A DNA stretch of 64,000 bases from Thiogranum sp. GTDB taxonomy: Bacteria > Pseudomonadota > Gammaproteobacteria > DSM-19610. Each line of letters opens with the position of its first letter. The stretch's first letter is position 1. Below are positions 1 through 9,077 of the stretch, one piece after another. Under the pieces are notes generated by a model. The model was given only the letters and a program-made list of their open reading frames with translations. It was not told the DNA's origin and did no database searches. A program made the position numbers and the translations under genes. Location of the stretch: the NCBI GenBank assembly GCA_030148805.1, contig JASBSS010000013.1, forward strand, positions 62,001 through 126,000. Reading direction: 5' to 3'.

Positions 1-209
1 ACGAGGCGTTGCTGCGCGAACTGATGACTTACATGATGCAGGACGCCGACTCGATCCCGTTCGTGCTCAAGACCATATTCGCCGCGCGCGCCATCGAGCG
101 CATCGGCGACCGCGCGGGCAATATCTGCGAGTATGTGATCTATCTGGTCAAAGGCAAGGACGTGCGCCACACCCGTCTACTCGAAGAAGGCGTGCCGGGC
201 GACGACTGA
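1..209 (+). CDS. phoU: PhoU phosphate-signalling protein, C-terminal end only
   Basis: The reading frame is open from the first bases and stops with TGA at 207-209, so only about the last 68 residues are in the window. They carry the PhoU ending with [10 protein letters not shown] followed by [10 protein letters not shown], the last helix of the second PhoU repeat. PhoU links the Pst phosphate transporter to the PhoR sensor and keeps the Pho regulon off when phosphate is plentiful. The pst genes would lie to the left and are not visible. It converges on argF, with 45 bases between stop codons. Confidence 0.9.
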   Translation, partial: EALLRELMTYMMQDADSIPFVLKTIFAARAIERIGDRAGNICEYVIYLVKGKDVRHTRLLEEGVPGDD

Positions 210-254
210 GCGCTCCCGGCGGGCTTGTCCAGCCGGGTCCGGGTCACCGGCAGT

Positions 255-1160
255 TCAGACGGCGACCAGAAACTCCAGCAGCGCCTTCTGCGCGTGCAGG
301 CGGTTCTCCGCCTCGTCCCAGACCACGCTCTGTGCGCCGTCGATCACCTCGGCGGTCACTTCCTCGCCGCGGTGGGCGGGCAGGCAGTGCATGAACAGCG
401 CGTCCTTGGCGGCCTGTGCCATCAGCTCGGCGTTCACCTGATAGTTGGCGAAGACTTTCCCCCGCTCGTGCTGTTCTTCCTCCTGGCCCATGCTGGCCCA
501 CACATCCGTGACCACCAGGTTGGCGCCGGCGGCGGCGGCCAGCGGCTGGTCGAACAGCTTCACTCGCTCGCCGGCCGCGGCGACGATGGCGGCATCGGGC
601 TGGTATTGTGCCGGTGCGGCGATGTGCAGTTGAAAATCGAACTGACGCGCGGCGTTGATATAGGAGTGGCACATGTTGTTGCCGTCACCGATGAAGGCCA
701 CCGTGGCGCCGCGGATGGCGCCGCGCTGCTCGCACCAGGTCTGCATGTCGGCCAACAGCTGGCAAGGGTGGTAGAGATCGGTCAGCGCGTTGATCACCGG
801 GCAGGCGGAATAGGCGGCGAAACGCTCGATCTTCTCGTGCTCGAAGGTGCGTACCATGATGGCATCGACCATGCGCGACATCACCCGCGCGCTGTCCTCC
901 AGCGGCTCGCCGCGTCCGAACTGGGTATCGCGCGGCGACAGGAACATGGCGTGGCCGCCCAGTTGCACCATGCCGGATTCGAAAGACACCCGCGTGCGGG
1001 TCGAGGATTTCTCGAACACCATCGCCAGGACCTTGTTCTTCAGCGGTTCGTAGATGCGCGATTGGCGTTGCCATTGCTTGAGTTCGATCGCCCGCTCGAT
1101 CAGGCGCGCGAGTTCCTCGGGCGAGAGATCCATCAGGGTGAGAAAATGACGTACGCTCAT
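255..1160 (-). CDS. argF: Ornithine carbamoyltransferase
   Basis: This 301-residue protein joins carbamoyl phosphate to ornithine to give citrulline, the sixth step of arginine synthesis, in the cytoplasm. The carbamoyl-phosphate loop STRTR is at residues 53-57, HPCQ (HPTQ in most relatives) at 131-134, and the ornithine-side HCLPAHR at 258-264. Length is normal for the anabolic enzyme. Its ATG overlaps the stop codon of argD by four bases (ATGA at 1157-1160), so the two are translationally coupled with argD first. argG, the next step, is in the same window near 19.8 kb but in a separate transcription unit. Confidence 0.95.
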   Translation of the reverse strand: MSVRHFLTLMDLSPEELARLIERAIELKQWQRQSRIYEPLKNKVLAMVFEKSSTRTRVSFESGMVQLGGHAMFLSPRDTQFGRGEPLEDSARVMSRMVDAIMVRTFEHEKIERFAAYSACPVINALTDLYHPCQLLADMQTWCEQRGAIRGATVAFIGDGNNMCHSYINAARQFDFQLHIAAPAQYQPDAAIVAAAGERVKLFDQPLAAAAGANLVVTDVWASMGQEEEQHERGKVFANYQVNAELMAQAAKDALFMHCLPAHRGEEVTAEVIDGAQSVVWDEAENRLHAQKALLEFLVAV

Positions 1161-2338
1161 GCCGGGCCACCCGTGAATTGCTCGATCAGATCGCTGACTT
1201 CAGCGACGATGGTGTCGGCCTGTTCGTCGCTGATGATCAGCGGCGGCAGCAGGCGTACCACCTTTTCGGCGGTGACGTTGATCAGCAGATCGCGCTCCAG
1301 GGCCTGCGTGACCAGCTCGGCGCAGGGGCGCTCCAGCTCGATGCCGAGCATCAGACCGCAGCCGCGCACGGCGACGACACCGCTTCTGCCCTGAAGGCGG
1401 GCGCGCAATCCCTGCAGCATGCGTTCGCCGAGCTCGCCCGCCCGGGCGTCGAGCCGCTGTTGCTCGATGGTATGCACCACCGCCAGCGCGGCGCTGGCCG
1501 CCAGCGGGTTGCCGCCGAAGGTGGAGCCGTGGTTGCCCGGCTGGAAGACCCCGGCGGCGGCGCCGCGCGCCAGGCAGGCCCCGATCGGGACGCCGTTGCC
1601 CAGCCCCTTGGCCAGGGTCATCACATCGGGCTGGATGCCGGCGTGCTGGTGGGCGAACCAGCGGCCGGTGCGGCCCATGCCGGTCTGGATTTCGTCGAGC
1701 ATCAACAGCCAGCCGTGCTGGTCGCACAGCTCGCGCAGCTGGGGCAGATAATCGCCCGCGGGGACACGGATGCCGCCTTCGCCGGTGATCGGTTCCACCA
1801 GCAACGCCACCACGTCACGGCTGTTGTGAGCGATCCGCTTCAGTGCTTCCAGGTCGTCGTAGGGCGCGCGCAGAAAGCCCTGCACCAGCGGCTCGAAGCC
1901 GGCCTGGATCTTGCGGTTGCCGGTGGCCGTCAGGGTCGCCAGGGTGCGCCCATGGAAGCTGCCCTCGGTGACGATGATCCGGGGGTTGTCGATACCGCGT
2001 CGGTGGCCGGACAGGCGGGCCAGCTTGAGCGCGGCTTCGTTGGCTTCGGCGCCCGAGTTGCAGAAAAACGCGCGCTCCATGCCGGCCACCCGGCACAGCT
2101 CGTCGGCCAGTTGTTCCTGCAATTTGATGCGGTAGAGATTGGAGGTGTGCAACAAGCGTCCCGCCTGTTTGCACAGGGCCTCGCTCACCGCCGGGTGGGC
2201 GTGGCCCAGGCCGCAGACCGCGATGCCCGAGAGCGCGTCCAGATAACGCCTGCCGTCGGTCGCGTAGAGGTAGGGGCCTTCACCATGGGAAAAAGTCACC
2301 GGCAGCGGTTTGTAGGTTGTCATCAGCGTGTCGACCAT
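1157..2338 (-). CDS. argD: Acetylornithine aminotransferase
   Basis: A 393-residue class III PLP-dependent aminotransferase that makes N-acetylornithine from N-acetylglutamate semialdehyde. Motifs: [10 protein letters not shown] at 94-103, the PLP-side aspartate in [12 protein letters not shown] near 215, and the Schiff-base lysine K244 in LAKGLGNG. The chosen ATG has a GGGGAA ribosome-binding sequence just upstream; an in-frame ATG five codons later (2323) has none. First gene of an argD-argF pair. A terminator-shaped hairpin with a U tract sits only 12 bases before the start codon, so expression must involve read-through or antitermination. The related SerC/AstC-type roles are possible, but the coupling to argF supports ArgD. 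Confidence 0.92.
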   Translation of the reverse strand: MVDTLMTTYKPLPVTFSHGEGPYLYATDGRRYLDALSGIAVCGLGHAHPAVSEALCKQAGRLLHTSNLYRIKLQEQLADELCRVAGMERAFFCNSGAEANEAALKLARLSGHRRGIDNPRIIVTEGSFHGRTLATLTATGNRKIQAGFEPLVQGFLRAPYDDLEALKRIAHNSRDVVALLVEPITGEGGIRVPAGDYLPQLRELCDQHGWLLMLDEIQTGMGRTGRWFAHQHAGIQPDVMTLAKGLGNGVPIGACLARGAAAGVFQPGNHGSTFGGNPLAASAALAVVHTIEQQRLDARAGELGERMLQGLRARLQGRSGVVAVRGCGLMLGIELERPCAELVTQALERDLLINVTAEKVVRLLPPLIISDEQADTIVAEVSDLIEQFTGGPA

Positions 2339-2350
2339 CGGATTCCCCGG

Positions 2351-2384
2351 AAAACAAAAACGGCGCTTTCGGGAAAAAGCGCCG
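2351..2384 (-). terminator. Terminator-like hairpin in the argD leader
   Basis: On the minus strand a perfect 9-bp stem (2376-2384 with 2361-2369, six-base loop) is followed by TTTTTGTTTT. It ends 12 bases before the argD start codon. It could be a second, tandem terminator of the upstream membrane-protein gene, or an attenuator of argD-argF. Confidence 0.7.
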
Positions 2385-2400
2385 GAGTCAAGCGGCCAAT

Positions 2401-2406
2401 TTTATA
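2401..2406 (-). promoter_or_regulatory. Possible argD -10 element
   Basis: On the minus strand TATAAA is the best -10-like hexamer between the two hairpins. A poor -35 (TTTCAA) lies 15 bases upstream. Transcription from here would start near 2394, just before the 2351-2384 hairpin. Confidence 0.35.
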
Positions 2407-2424
2407 ATGTCCAGGCGGAGATTG

Positions 2425-2454
2425 AAATAAAAAACCCGGCCTGGGGCCGGGTTT
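2425..2454 (-). terminator. Rho-independent terminator after the membrane-protein gene
   Basis: A 10-bp perfect stem with a three-base loop (2432-2454). On the minus strand it is followed by TTTTTTATTT. It lies 28 bases after the stop codon of the 2482-3075 gene. Confidence 0.85.
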
Positions 2455-2481
2455 CGGTGGCCGCCCGGACCGGCTCGGCTC

Positions 2482-3075
2482 CTAGAAGGGCAGACCGTGC
2501 ATATGGCCGGTCATGCACATCAGCATCGGAATCGACAGCAGGGTGTTGGTGCGCGAGGCCATCAACGCCACCTTCTTCGCCTTGGCGATCTCCTCCGGGC
2601 TGGCCTGGACCATGCCGAGGATCTTCTTCTGGTTGGGCCAGATCAGCACCCAGACGTTGAACAGCATGATGGTGCCCAGCCAGGCGCCGACACCGATCAC
2701 CTGCATGCCGGGGCTCAGGGTGAAGGCTTTGATGGCGCCGCCCTCGGCGAGGTTCTGCAGCGCACCGACACCGGTCAGCCAGGTCACCACCGCGCCCCAA
2801 CGGAACCAGGCCAGGGCACGCGGAGCGACGTACTTGTTGATCGCCGCCGGACCGGGGCCGCCGCCGTCGGCTTCCGCGACCGCCTTGGCAACCGCCGGGA
2901 CCTGGACGAAATTGAAGTAGTAAAGCAGGCCAATCCAGACGACACCGGCCAGGACGTGGAACCAGACCTCGAATTCAAGTACGTTGAGGCCGGAAGTGCC
3001 CAGCGCGAAAACGATGATCACGGCGAGTATGAAGCCGGAGATGATCGTGCCCCAGATGGAAGTAAGTGGATTCAT
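2482..3075 (-). CDS. Integral membrane protein, urate oxidase N-terminal-domain-like
   Basis: A 197-residue membrane protein with four or five hydrophobic segments, roughly residues 5-27, 38-60, 88-108, 125-150 and the C-terminal tail. The segment WFHVLAGVVWIGLLYYFNF resembles the N-terminal membrane domain of PuuD-type urate hydroxylases (Urate_ox_N), where conserved histidines have been suggested to bind haem. The cytochrome-like C-terminal domain is absent, so a urate-oxidising role should not be assumed. The ATG at 3075 is preceded by GAGGAG at good spacing, which decides against a longer frame starting at 3306. It is a single-gene unit ending in a terminator. Family fairly sure, function unknown. 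Confidence 0.65.
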   Translation of the reverse strand: MNPLTSIWGTIISGFILAVIIVFALGTSGLNVLEFEVWFHVLAGVVWIGLLYYFNFVQVPAVAKAVAEADGGGPGPAAINKYVAPRALAWFRWGAVVTWLTGVGALQNLAEGGAIKAFTLSPGMQVIGVGAWLGTIMLFNVWVLIWPNQKKILGMVQASPEEIAKAKKVALMASRTNTLLSIPMLMCMTGHMHGLPF

Positions 3076-3211
3076 TTTTCCGCTCCTCGGAAGTGAGTTT
3101 GCTCTTCTTGCACCGCCGGATAAGCCGACGGATTTGTTTAAGTTTGCGCAGTTTAAGGCCCCCCCTGGGGGATTGCAACACGGGCCCGCGGCTGGTGCAT
3201 AATGGCGCCTC

Positions 3212-4783
3212 ATGGACGCCGTGCAACTGAGCTTGTTCGCCAGTCGCGTAGCCGCCGTGTGCGATGAGATGGGCGCGGTGCTGCGCCGCGCGGCGTTTTC
3301 GCCCAATATCCGCGACCGCCTGGATTACTCCTGCGCGTTGTTCGACGCGCGCGGACGACTGTGCGCGCAAGCCGCGCATATCCCGGTACACCTTGGCAGC
3401 ATGGCCTACGCCATGGCCGATATGGTCGCCACCCGCCACTGGCGCGCCGGCGACATGCTGGTGCTCAACGACCCGTTTCGCGGCGGCACCCATTTGCCGG
3501 ACGTGACCCTGATCGCGCCGGTCTTCGTCGCCGGGGCCTGTGTCGGCTTTGTCGCCAATCGGGCGCACCACGCCGACATCGGCGCCAAGGCGCCGGGTTC
3601 CATGCCGCTGGCTCGCCGGCTGGAGGACGAGGGCCTGTTGATTCCACCGACCCTGCTGCTTGAGCAAGGCCGACTGTGTCGCGAAGTGCTGCAGGGGATT
3701 GTCGCCGCTACCCACGATGCGATGGTCACCGAGGGGGATTTCTCCGCCCAGATCAGCGCCAATCGCAGTGGCGCGGCGCGGGTGCAGGCATTGGTCGCGC
3801 AACTGGGCAGGGAAACCTATCTGCACGGTCTCGACGCGCTCAACGATTACGCGGCGCGGATGGCCCAAAGCGCACTGCGCGAGGTGCCCGACGGCGAGTA
3901 CCGCTTCGCTGACCTGATGGACGACGACGGGCAGGGCGCGACGGACATCCCGCTACAGGTTCGGATCCTGGTCGCCGGGCAGCGGGTGAAGGTGGATTTT
4001 GCCGGTACCGCCGCGCAGGTGGCGGGCAACATCAACTGCCCCTTGGCGGTGACCGCGGCCGCGGTGTTCTATGTCCTGCGCTGCCTGATGGACGCGCGCA
4101 CGCCGGCCTGCGCCGGCGCGTTCGAGGCCATCGACCTGGTCGTGCCGCCAGGGTCGTTGCTCAACGCCCGTGCCCCGGCGGCGGTGGCCGCCGGCAACGT
4201 CGAGACCAGCAGCCGGGTGGTCGACCTGGTCCTGGGCGCGCTGGCCGAGGCGATCCCCGAGCGGGTGGCGGCGGCCAGTCAGGGCAGTATGAACAATGTC
4301 GCCATGGGCGCGCGCCACGCGGGCGGCGGCTGGGACTACTACGAAACGCTTGGCGGCGGCATGGGCGCGGGCCGCCACGGTGGCGGCTTGCACGCGGTGC
4401 AGACGCACATGACCAACACCCTGAACACGCCGATCGAGGTCCTGGAGAGCGCCTGGCCGCTGCGGGTCTGTCGTTATGCCATCCGCCGCGACTCCGGCGG
4501 CGTGGGTCGGCGTCGCGGGGGCGACGGACTGATCCGCGGCTATGAGTTTCTCGCCCCCGCCACGGTGACATTGTTGACCGAGCGACGCCGCCACCGCCCC
4601 TGGGGGCTGGCCGGGGGTGGGGCCGGGAGCGCGGGGGAAAACCGTCTCAATGGAGAGCCGCTGCCGCCCAAGGTATCCCTGGAGGTCCAACCCGGCGACC
4701 GGCTGGAGATCCACACACCCGGCGGTGGCGGCTACGGGACGCCAAGGCCGGAACGCGGGCCCGCGCCGGGGGGCGGACAATAA
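3212..4783 (+). CDS. Hydantoinase B / oxoprolinase family protein
   Basis: A 523-residue member of the HyuB family (N-methylhydantoinase B, 5-oxoprolinase C-terminal half, acetone carboxylase alpha-like). Recognisable segments are RDRLDYSCALFD near the N-terminus, HIPVHLGSM, VLNDPFRGGTHLPD, NRAHHADIG, NVETSSRVVD and the glycine-rich end HTPGGGGYG. HyuB normally works with the ATP-grasp-like HyuA subunit to open cyclic amides in an ATP-dependent way. No hyuA is adjacent: a membrane-protein gene lies divergently on one side and a diguanylate cyclase on the other. The substrate cannot be inferred. Confidence 0.85.
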   Translation: MDAVQLSLFASRVAAVCDEMGAVLRRAAFSPNIRDRLDYSCALFDARGRLCAQAAHIPVHLGSMAYAMADMVATRHWRAGDMLVLNDPFRGGTHLPDVTLIAPVFVAGACVGFVANRAHHADIGAKAPGSMPLARRLEDEGLLIPPTLLLEQGRLCREVLQGIVAATHDAMVTEGDFSAQISANRSGAARVQALVAQLGRETYLHGLDALNDYAARMAQSALREVPDGEYRFADLMDDDGQGATDIPLQVRILVAGQRVKVDFAGTAAQVAGNINCPLAVTAAAVFYVLRCLMDARTPACAGAFEAIDLVVPPGSLLNARAPAAVAAGNVETSSRVVDLVLGALAEAIPERVAAASQGSMNNVAMGARHAGGGWDYYETLGGGMGAGRHGGGLHAVQTHMTNTLNTPIEVLESAWPLRVCRYAIRRDSGGVGRRRGGDGLIRGYEFLAPATVTLLTERRRHRPWGLAGGGAGSAGENRLNGEPLPPKVSLEVQPGDRLEIHTPGGGGYGTPRPERGPAPGGGQ

Positions 4784-5073
4784 TACCTTTCAATTCATGG
4801 GCTCACGATTTTATTCAGCAATTTTTGTGAACCCGTTCAGATTTTTGACACCCGGCCGCTAACCCTTTTGAAGCCGGATACCCGGTACATAACCAACAAC
4901 AATCCAAACCGGTGCGGCACAGTGCTGCAAAGGGTACGACTAGCTATGAAACCGTATATCGCCTTGAGGCGCTGTACCGATGCGCATATGAACGGCGCCG
5001 ACTCGGTCTGTCGACAACCTGCCACACATTCTTCTTTCCACGCCCGCCCGGATTCGCGCCGCCTGACACGCCT
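4784..5073 (+). other. Intergenic region before the diguanylate cyclase
   Basis: About 290 bases that are more A+T-rich than their surroundings at the left end. They include an imperfect inverted repeat near 4799-4838 (TCAC with GTGA, flanked by GGG and CCC) and a TTGACA hexamer near 4846 without a good -10 at the usual distance. The frame of the next gene stays open back to 4912, but without family similarity. No RNA gene or riboswitch was recognised. Confidence 0.4.
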
Positions 5074-6675
5074 ATGAGTTATCGCTCCCGTTTGTTGCTT
5101 TATGTAGGGATGCTGATGGGGTTGCTGGTAGGAATGATGAGCCTGTCGTTCAAGGCGGCCAGGGACGTCGTCGCCACCACCAACGCGGAGCATGTGCGGT
5201 ATATCGCTCAGCACCAGGGTGAAATGCTCGCCGCGCAGCGCCGGGCACTGGCCCGCGACGCCCAGCGGGTGGCCGCCGAGCCGGAACTTCACGCCGTGCT
5301 TCGCGGCGGCGAGCCGCAACGCCTGGCCGCGCTCGCGCGCCGCTATGGGGTCTCCGGAAACATCACGTTGGTGCTTTCGGCCACCGGAGAGGTTCTGCTG
5401 GGGGATTCGCAGCGCGGCTTGCGCCAGGCCCTGCGCGGGATCGGCTTGGCCGACAGCGCCAAAACCTTTTACCTGCAAGGCGGCGGGGATGTGCTGATGG
5501 TCGTCGCGCAACCGGTGATGGATGCGGGTCGGCGCCTGGGTAGCCTGGTGATGGGTCGGGCGCTGAATCAACAGTGGTTGACGGCCCAACAGGGAATCTC
5601 CACCGACTATCTGCTGTTTTTCACTCGCCAGGGACAGGTCGTGCTGAGCAGCAACCCGCGTTACCAGGCGGTGCGGATCGACAGCGCCGGCGAGTATCTC
5701 GACTACCAGGGCGACAGGTTCCGGTTGCAGGAGATCGTCTATCGCTCGGCGGCCGCGGAGCAGAACCTGCCCCGGCTGTGGTTCGGTGTCAACGAGGCGC
5801 AGAGCAGCCGCCTGTTGACCGGCTACGAGCACTGGCTGTTGTTCTTCGCGATCCTGGGCAGCCTGGCGGTGGCGCTGGTCGGGTGGTTGGTGCTGCGCAA
5901 TTTCAACCGCCCGATGTCGGCCCTGATGCTGATCACCCGGCAGATGATGAACGGTGAGTTGCCGGTGATGAAACGCTCGCACGCCAAATCCGAGATGGAT
6001 CAGCTGGTCAACCGCTTTGCCGATGTGCTCGACAGCCTGCGTCGCGAACAGGCCAAACTGGAGATGGCCAATCGCAAGCTGCAGGAAACGGCGATCACCG
6101 ACAGTCTCACCGGGCTGTACAACCGGCGCTATCTGCAGGAAGTGGCTCCGGGTCTGTTCGCGCAAGTGGTGCGCGACGATCGCTACCTGACCGCGGTGCT
6201 GATCGATCTGGATCACTTCAAGGCGATCAACGATTCATGGGGCCATCTGGGCGGGGATGCCGTGCTGGTGCACTTTGCGCAGTTGTTGCAGCACAACTCA
6301 CGCGCCAACGATTTTCTCTTCCGCATCGGCGGTGAGGAATTTCTCATCCTCAATGTGGCGGAACACCCCGGTGAGAGCGTGGCGCTGGCCGAGAAGATCC
6401 GCGAGCTGGTGAGCTGTTCGCCGGCGACGTATCAGGGCAGCACCATCCCGTTGACGGTCAGTATCGGTGTCAGTTGCTGTTACGGAAAAAGCGGCGAGAT
6501 CTCGCTGAGCGTGTTGATGCGCGCGGCCGACAAATCCCTCTATCAGGCCAAATCCTCCGGCCGCAACACGGTGGTGCTGCACTCCAGTTGTCGCCAGCAG
6601 GCCGCGCGGCGTCCAGCCGGACGACCGCGGATCACCGTGATAGAAGGCGGAAACAGCGCTAAACCACGCGCCTGA
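5074..6675 (+). CDS. Membrane-bound diguanylate cyclase with periplasmic sensor region
   Basis: A 533-residue protein starting MSYRSRLLLY. A first membrane segment (about 6-28) and a second (about 254-274) bracket a periplasmic region of some 220 residues that probably senses a ligand. A HAMP-like linker and short coiled coil lead to a GGDEF domain from about residue 345. The catalytic signature is GGEEF at 419-423, and RAND at 410-413 is the RxxD product-inhibition site, so the enzyme should make cyclic di-GMP and be feedback-inhibited. It has no EAL domain. The frame could start earlier (4912), but the membrane-anchor start at 5074 is the natural one. Confidence 0.88.
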   Translation: MSYRSRLLLYVGMLMGLLVGMMSLSFKAARDVVATTNAEHVRYIAQHQGEMLAAQRRALARDAQRVAAEPELHAVLRGGEPQRLAALARRYGVSGNITLVLSATGEVLLGDSQRGLRQALRGIGLADSAKTFYLQGGGDVLMVVAQPVMDAGRRLGSLVMGRALNQQWLTAQQGISTDYLLFFTRQGQVVLSSNPRYQAVRIDSAGEYLDYQGDRFRLQEIVYRSAAAEQNLPRLWFGVNEAQSSRLLTGYEHWLLFFAILGSLAVALVGWLVLRNFNRPMSALMLITRQMMNGELPVMKRSHAKSEMDQLVNRFADVLDSLRREQAKLEMANRKLQETAITDSLTGLYNRRYLQEVAPGLFAQVVRDDRYLTAVLIDLDHFKAINDSWGHLGGDAVLVHFAQLLQHNSRANDFLFRIGGEEFLILNVAEHPGESVALAEKIRELVSCSPATYQGSTIPLTVSIGVSCCYGKSGEISLSVLMRAADKSLYQAKSSGRNTVVLHSSCRQQAARRPAGRPRITVIEGGNSAKPRA

Positions 6676-6787
6676 GCGGATCGCTGTTGCCGTCCCCGGC
6701 TTTGACGTAAACTTGCGCCCTTCAACGACGAGAGCATCGGCGCGCGGCCCGGGTCCGCGGTCGGTCGATGCCGGAGCAGCGAAGGCG

Positions 6788-8560
6788 ATGTGTGGAATAA
6801 GTGGCGAGTGGCGCATGGATGGTGGCCAGCCCGAGGCGGCGACCCTGACCCGGATGTTGTCGAAGTTGGAGCGCCGCGGGCCCGATCACGAGGGTCGTCA
6901 CGTCGATGGCGCGATCGCCCTGGGGCATCGGCGGTTGTCGGTCATCGATCTGTCAGATGCTTCCAACCAGCCATGGGTCGATCCGGCGCTGGACCTGGCG
7001 CTGGTGTTCAATGGCGCGATCTACAACTACAAGGAACTGCGCACCGAACTGCAGGGCTTGGGTTACCGTTTCCGCAGTCAGGGGGACACCGAAGTCGTCC
7101 TGAAAGCCTACGCCGCCTGGGGCGAGGGGTTCGCCGAACGCCTGCACGGCATGTTCGCGGTGGCGATCTGGGACGGCCGCCGCCGCCAGCTGGTGTTGGC
7201 GCGCGACCGCTTCGGCATCAAGCCGCTGTATTACAACCAGACCCGCGACTGGTTCCGCTTCGCCTCCAATACTCAGGCGTTGCTGGCCGCCGGCGGCGTG
7301 GATACGGACATCGACCCGGTGGCTCTGCACCACCATTTCACGCTGCACGCGGTGGTGCCCGCGCCGCGGACCCTGCTCAAGGGCATCCGTAAGCTGGCCC
7401 CCGGTCATATCATGGTGGTCACGCCCGATGGCCGCGACCGGGTGCACGCCTATTGGCGCCTGGCGCCGGCCGGACGCGGTCTGCGCGGCGAAGGCGAATG
7501 GCTGGAAGCCACCCGCGCCGCCCTGGTCAAGGCGGTGCAGCGGCGACGGGTGATCGCCGACGTGCCCGTCGGGGTGCTGCTCTCCGGCGGTCTCGACAGC
7601 AGTCTGCTGGTGGCGCTGCTGGCCGAACACGGCGGCAACGATCTGTTGACCTTCTCGGTGGGCTTCGAGGATCACCCGCACGAGCGTGGCAGCGAGTTCG
7701 AGTTCTCAGACCAGGTGGTGGAACGCTACGCCACCCGGCACCACAAGTTCCACGTGCCCAACCACGAGGTCCTGGATCGCCTGCCGGAGGCCATCGACCA
7801 GATGGCCGAACCGATGGTGGGACAGGACGCGGTGGCGTTTTATCTGTTGGCCGAATGCGTGTCCAAACACGCCAAGGTGGTGCAAAGCGGACAGGGCGCC
7901 GACGAGGTGTTCGCCGGCTACTTCTGGTATCCGCGCATGCACCAGTCCCTGGGCGAGGGCGTGGGGCGATTCGCGCCGCATTACTTCGACCGCGATCACG
8001 AGGAGTATCTGGCCATGGTCGAACAGCGCTACGCCGGTCCCGATTACACCTCGGCGCTGGTCGACGAGCGCCTGGCCGCTGCCGGTACCGGCAGCTATCT
8101 CAACGACGTGCTGCACTTCGACGTCACCACCCTGATCGTCGACGACCCGGTCAAGCGGGTGGACAACATGACCATGGCCTGGGGACTCGAGGCGCGGGTG
8201 CCGTTTCTCGATCATGAACTGGTCGAACTGGTCATCGGCATGCCGGCGGAGATGAAACTGCGCGAGCAGGGCAAGTATCCGCTCAAACAGATCGCCCGGG
8301 GCCTGGTGCCGGACGCGGTGATCGACCGGCCCAAGGCCTATTTCCCGGTGCCGGCGCTGAAGTTCGTCCGCGGCACGTTCCTCACGTTCATGCGCGAGCT
8401 GCTGGAGTCGCGCCAGGCGCGCGAGCGCGGCCTCTACCGCCCGGAGTACGTGGCCGCGGTGCTGGCCGACCCGGAGCATCAACTGACTCGCCTGCAAGGG
8501 AGCAAGCTGTGGCATCTGGCGGCCCTGGAGCTTTGGTTGCAGCGCAACGTGGACGTCTAG
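6788..8560 (+). CDS. Asparagine-synthetase-type amidotransferase, N-acetylglutaminylglutamine amide type
   Basis: A 590-residue class II glutamine amidotransferase plus asparagine synthetase protein. MCGISG at the start provides the catalytic Cys2, so the ATG at 6788 is preferred over a longer frame. The nucleotide loop SGGLDSS is at 266-272. Length and the segments around HERGSEFEFSD and VGQDAVAFYLLAE match my memory of the amidotransferase that completes N-acetylglutaminylglutamine amide, an osmoprotectant dipeptide. Its usual partner, an acetyltransferase/ligase, is not adjacent: upstream is a diguanylate cyclase and downstream is grxD. An ordinary AsnB is the main alternative. Confidence 0.75.
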   Translation: MCGISGEWRMDGGQPEAATLTRMLSKLERRGPDHEGRHVDGAIALGHRRLSVIDLSDASNQPWVDPALDLALVFNGAIYNYKELRTELQGLGYRFRSQGDTEVVLKAYAAWGEGFAERLHGMFAVAIWDGRRRQLVLARDRFGIKPLYYNQTRDWFRFASNTQALLAAGGVDTDIDPVALHHHFTLHAVVPAPRTLLKGIRKLAPGHIMVVTPDGRDRVHAYWRLAPAGRGLRGEGEWLEATRAALVKAVQRRRVIADVPVGVLLSGGLDSSLLVALLAEHGGNDLLTFSVGFEDHPHERGSEFEFSDQVVERYATRHHKFHVPNHEVLDRLPEAIDQMAEPMVGQDAVAFYLLAECVSKHAKVVQSGQGADEVFAGYFWYPRMHQSLGEGVGRFAPHYFDRDHEEYLAMVEQRYAGPDYTSALVDERLAAAGTGSYLNDVLHFDVTTLIVDDPVKRVDNMTMAWGLEARVPFLDHELVELVIGMPAEMKLREQGKYPLKQIARGLVPDAVIDRPKAYFPVPALKFVRGTFLTFMRELLESRQARERGLYRPEYVAAVLADPEHQLTRLQGSKLWHLAALELWLQRNVDV

Positions 8561-8607
8561 AAAACGTTAAAACCCCTGTAATATTGGCTGTTTGTTGACG
8601 TCCTTGC

Positions 8608-8616
8608 TGGTACACT
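8608..8616 (+). promoter_or_regulatory. Possible extended -10 element for grxD
   Basis: TGGTACACT fits TGnTAnnnT, about 43 bases before the grxD start. No convincing -35 was seen. Confidence 0.35.
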
Positions 8617-8658
8617 AGGTCGCTTGACGGGACTATTCGAACCTAGAGGTAGCAACTG

Positions 8659-8982
8659 ATGGACGTGATGGATCGTATCAAAGAGGCGGTAGACAGCAAT
8701 CCCATCGTCATCTTCATGAAAGGCACCCCGCAGATGCCGATGTGCGGTTATTCCAGCCGTACCGCGCAGATGCTGCAGGCCTGTGAAGTCGAGTTTGCGC
8801 ACGTCAACGTCCTTGCCGATCCCGAGATCTTCGAGAATCTGCCGCGTTTTGCCAATTGGCCGACCTTCCCGCAGATCTATGTCAACGGTGAGCTGATCGG
8901 GGGACACGACATCGCGCTGGAGATGTATCAGAAGGGTGAATTGAAGCCCCTGTTGCAGGAAGCCGCCGGCAAACAGCACTGA
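8659..8982 (+). CDS. grxD: Monothiol glutaredoxin
   Basis: A 107-residue Grx4-type glutaredoxin that carries or delivers [2Fe-2S] clusters with glutathione in the cytoplasm. The active site at 29-32 reads CGYS rather than the usual CGFS, a conservative change. Also present are KGTPQMPMCG at the start of the domain, the glutathione-binding WPTFPQIYVNG and GGHDI. A glycine- and purine-rich ribosome site (AGAGGT) precedes the ATG. It ends at a palindromic terminator shared with convergent nhaD. Confidence 0.93.
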   Translation: MDVMDRIKEAVDSNPIVIFMKGTPQMPMCGYSSRTAQMLQACEVEFAHVNVLADPEIFENLPRFANWPTFPQIYVNGELIGGHDIALEMYQKGELKPLLQEAAGKQH

Positions 8983-9016
8983 GACGCGGCGCCGCTTGGC
9001 GGCGCCCCTCACGCCG

Positions 9017-9046
9017 AAAAAAGCAGAGCCCGGGCTCTGCTTTTTT
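9017..9046. terminator. Bidirectional terminator between grxD and nhaD
   Basis: A perfect 30-base palindrome: six A, a G+C-rich stem around GCAGAGCC/GGGCTCTGC, then six T. It reads as a stem followed by a U tract on both strands, and sits between two convergent genes. Confidence 0.9.
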
Positions 9047-9077
9047 CGTCTGCGCGATGGCCGGAGTGGGGGTTGGC

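Noticed and set aside
210-254. CCCGGC/GCCGGG hairpin between phoU and argF as a terminator
   Set aside because: The loop is 11 bases and no T run follows on either strand.
225-2407. Long plus-strand open frames (389 and 409 codons) opposite argF and argD
   Set aside because: They are antisense to two well-recognised enzymes, are low in hydrophobic-core pattern and have no recognisable motif.
4880-5070. Possible cyclic di-GMP riboswitch upstream of the diguanylate cyclase (GGCACAG and CAAAGGG pieces)
   Set aside because: The conserved core and the paired arms of the GEMM-I element could not be lined up. Only short chance similarities remain.
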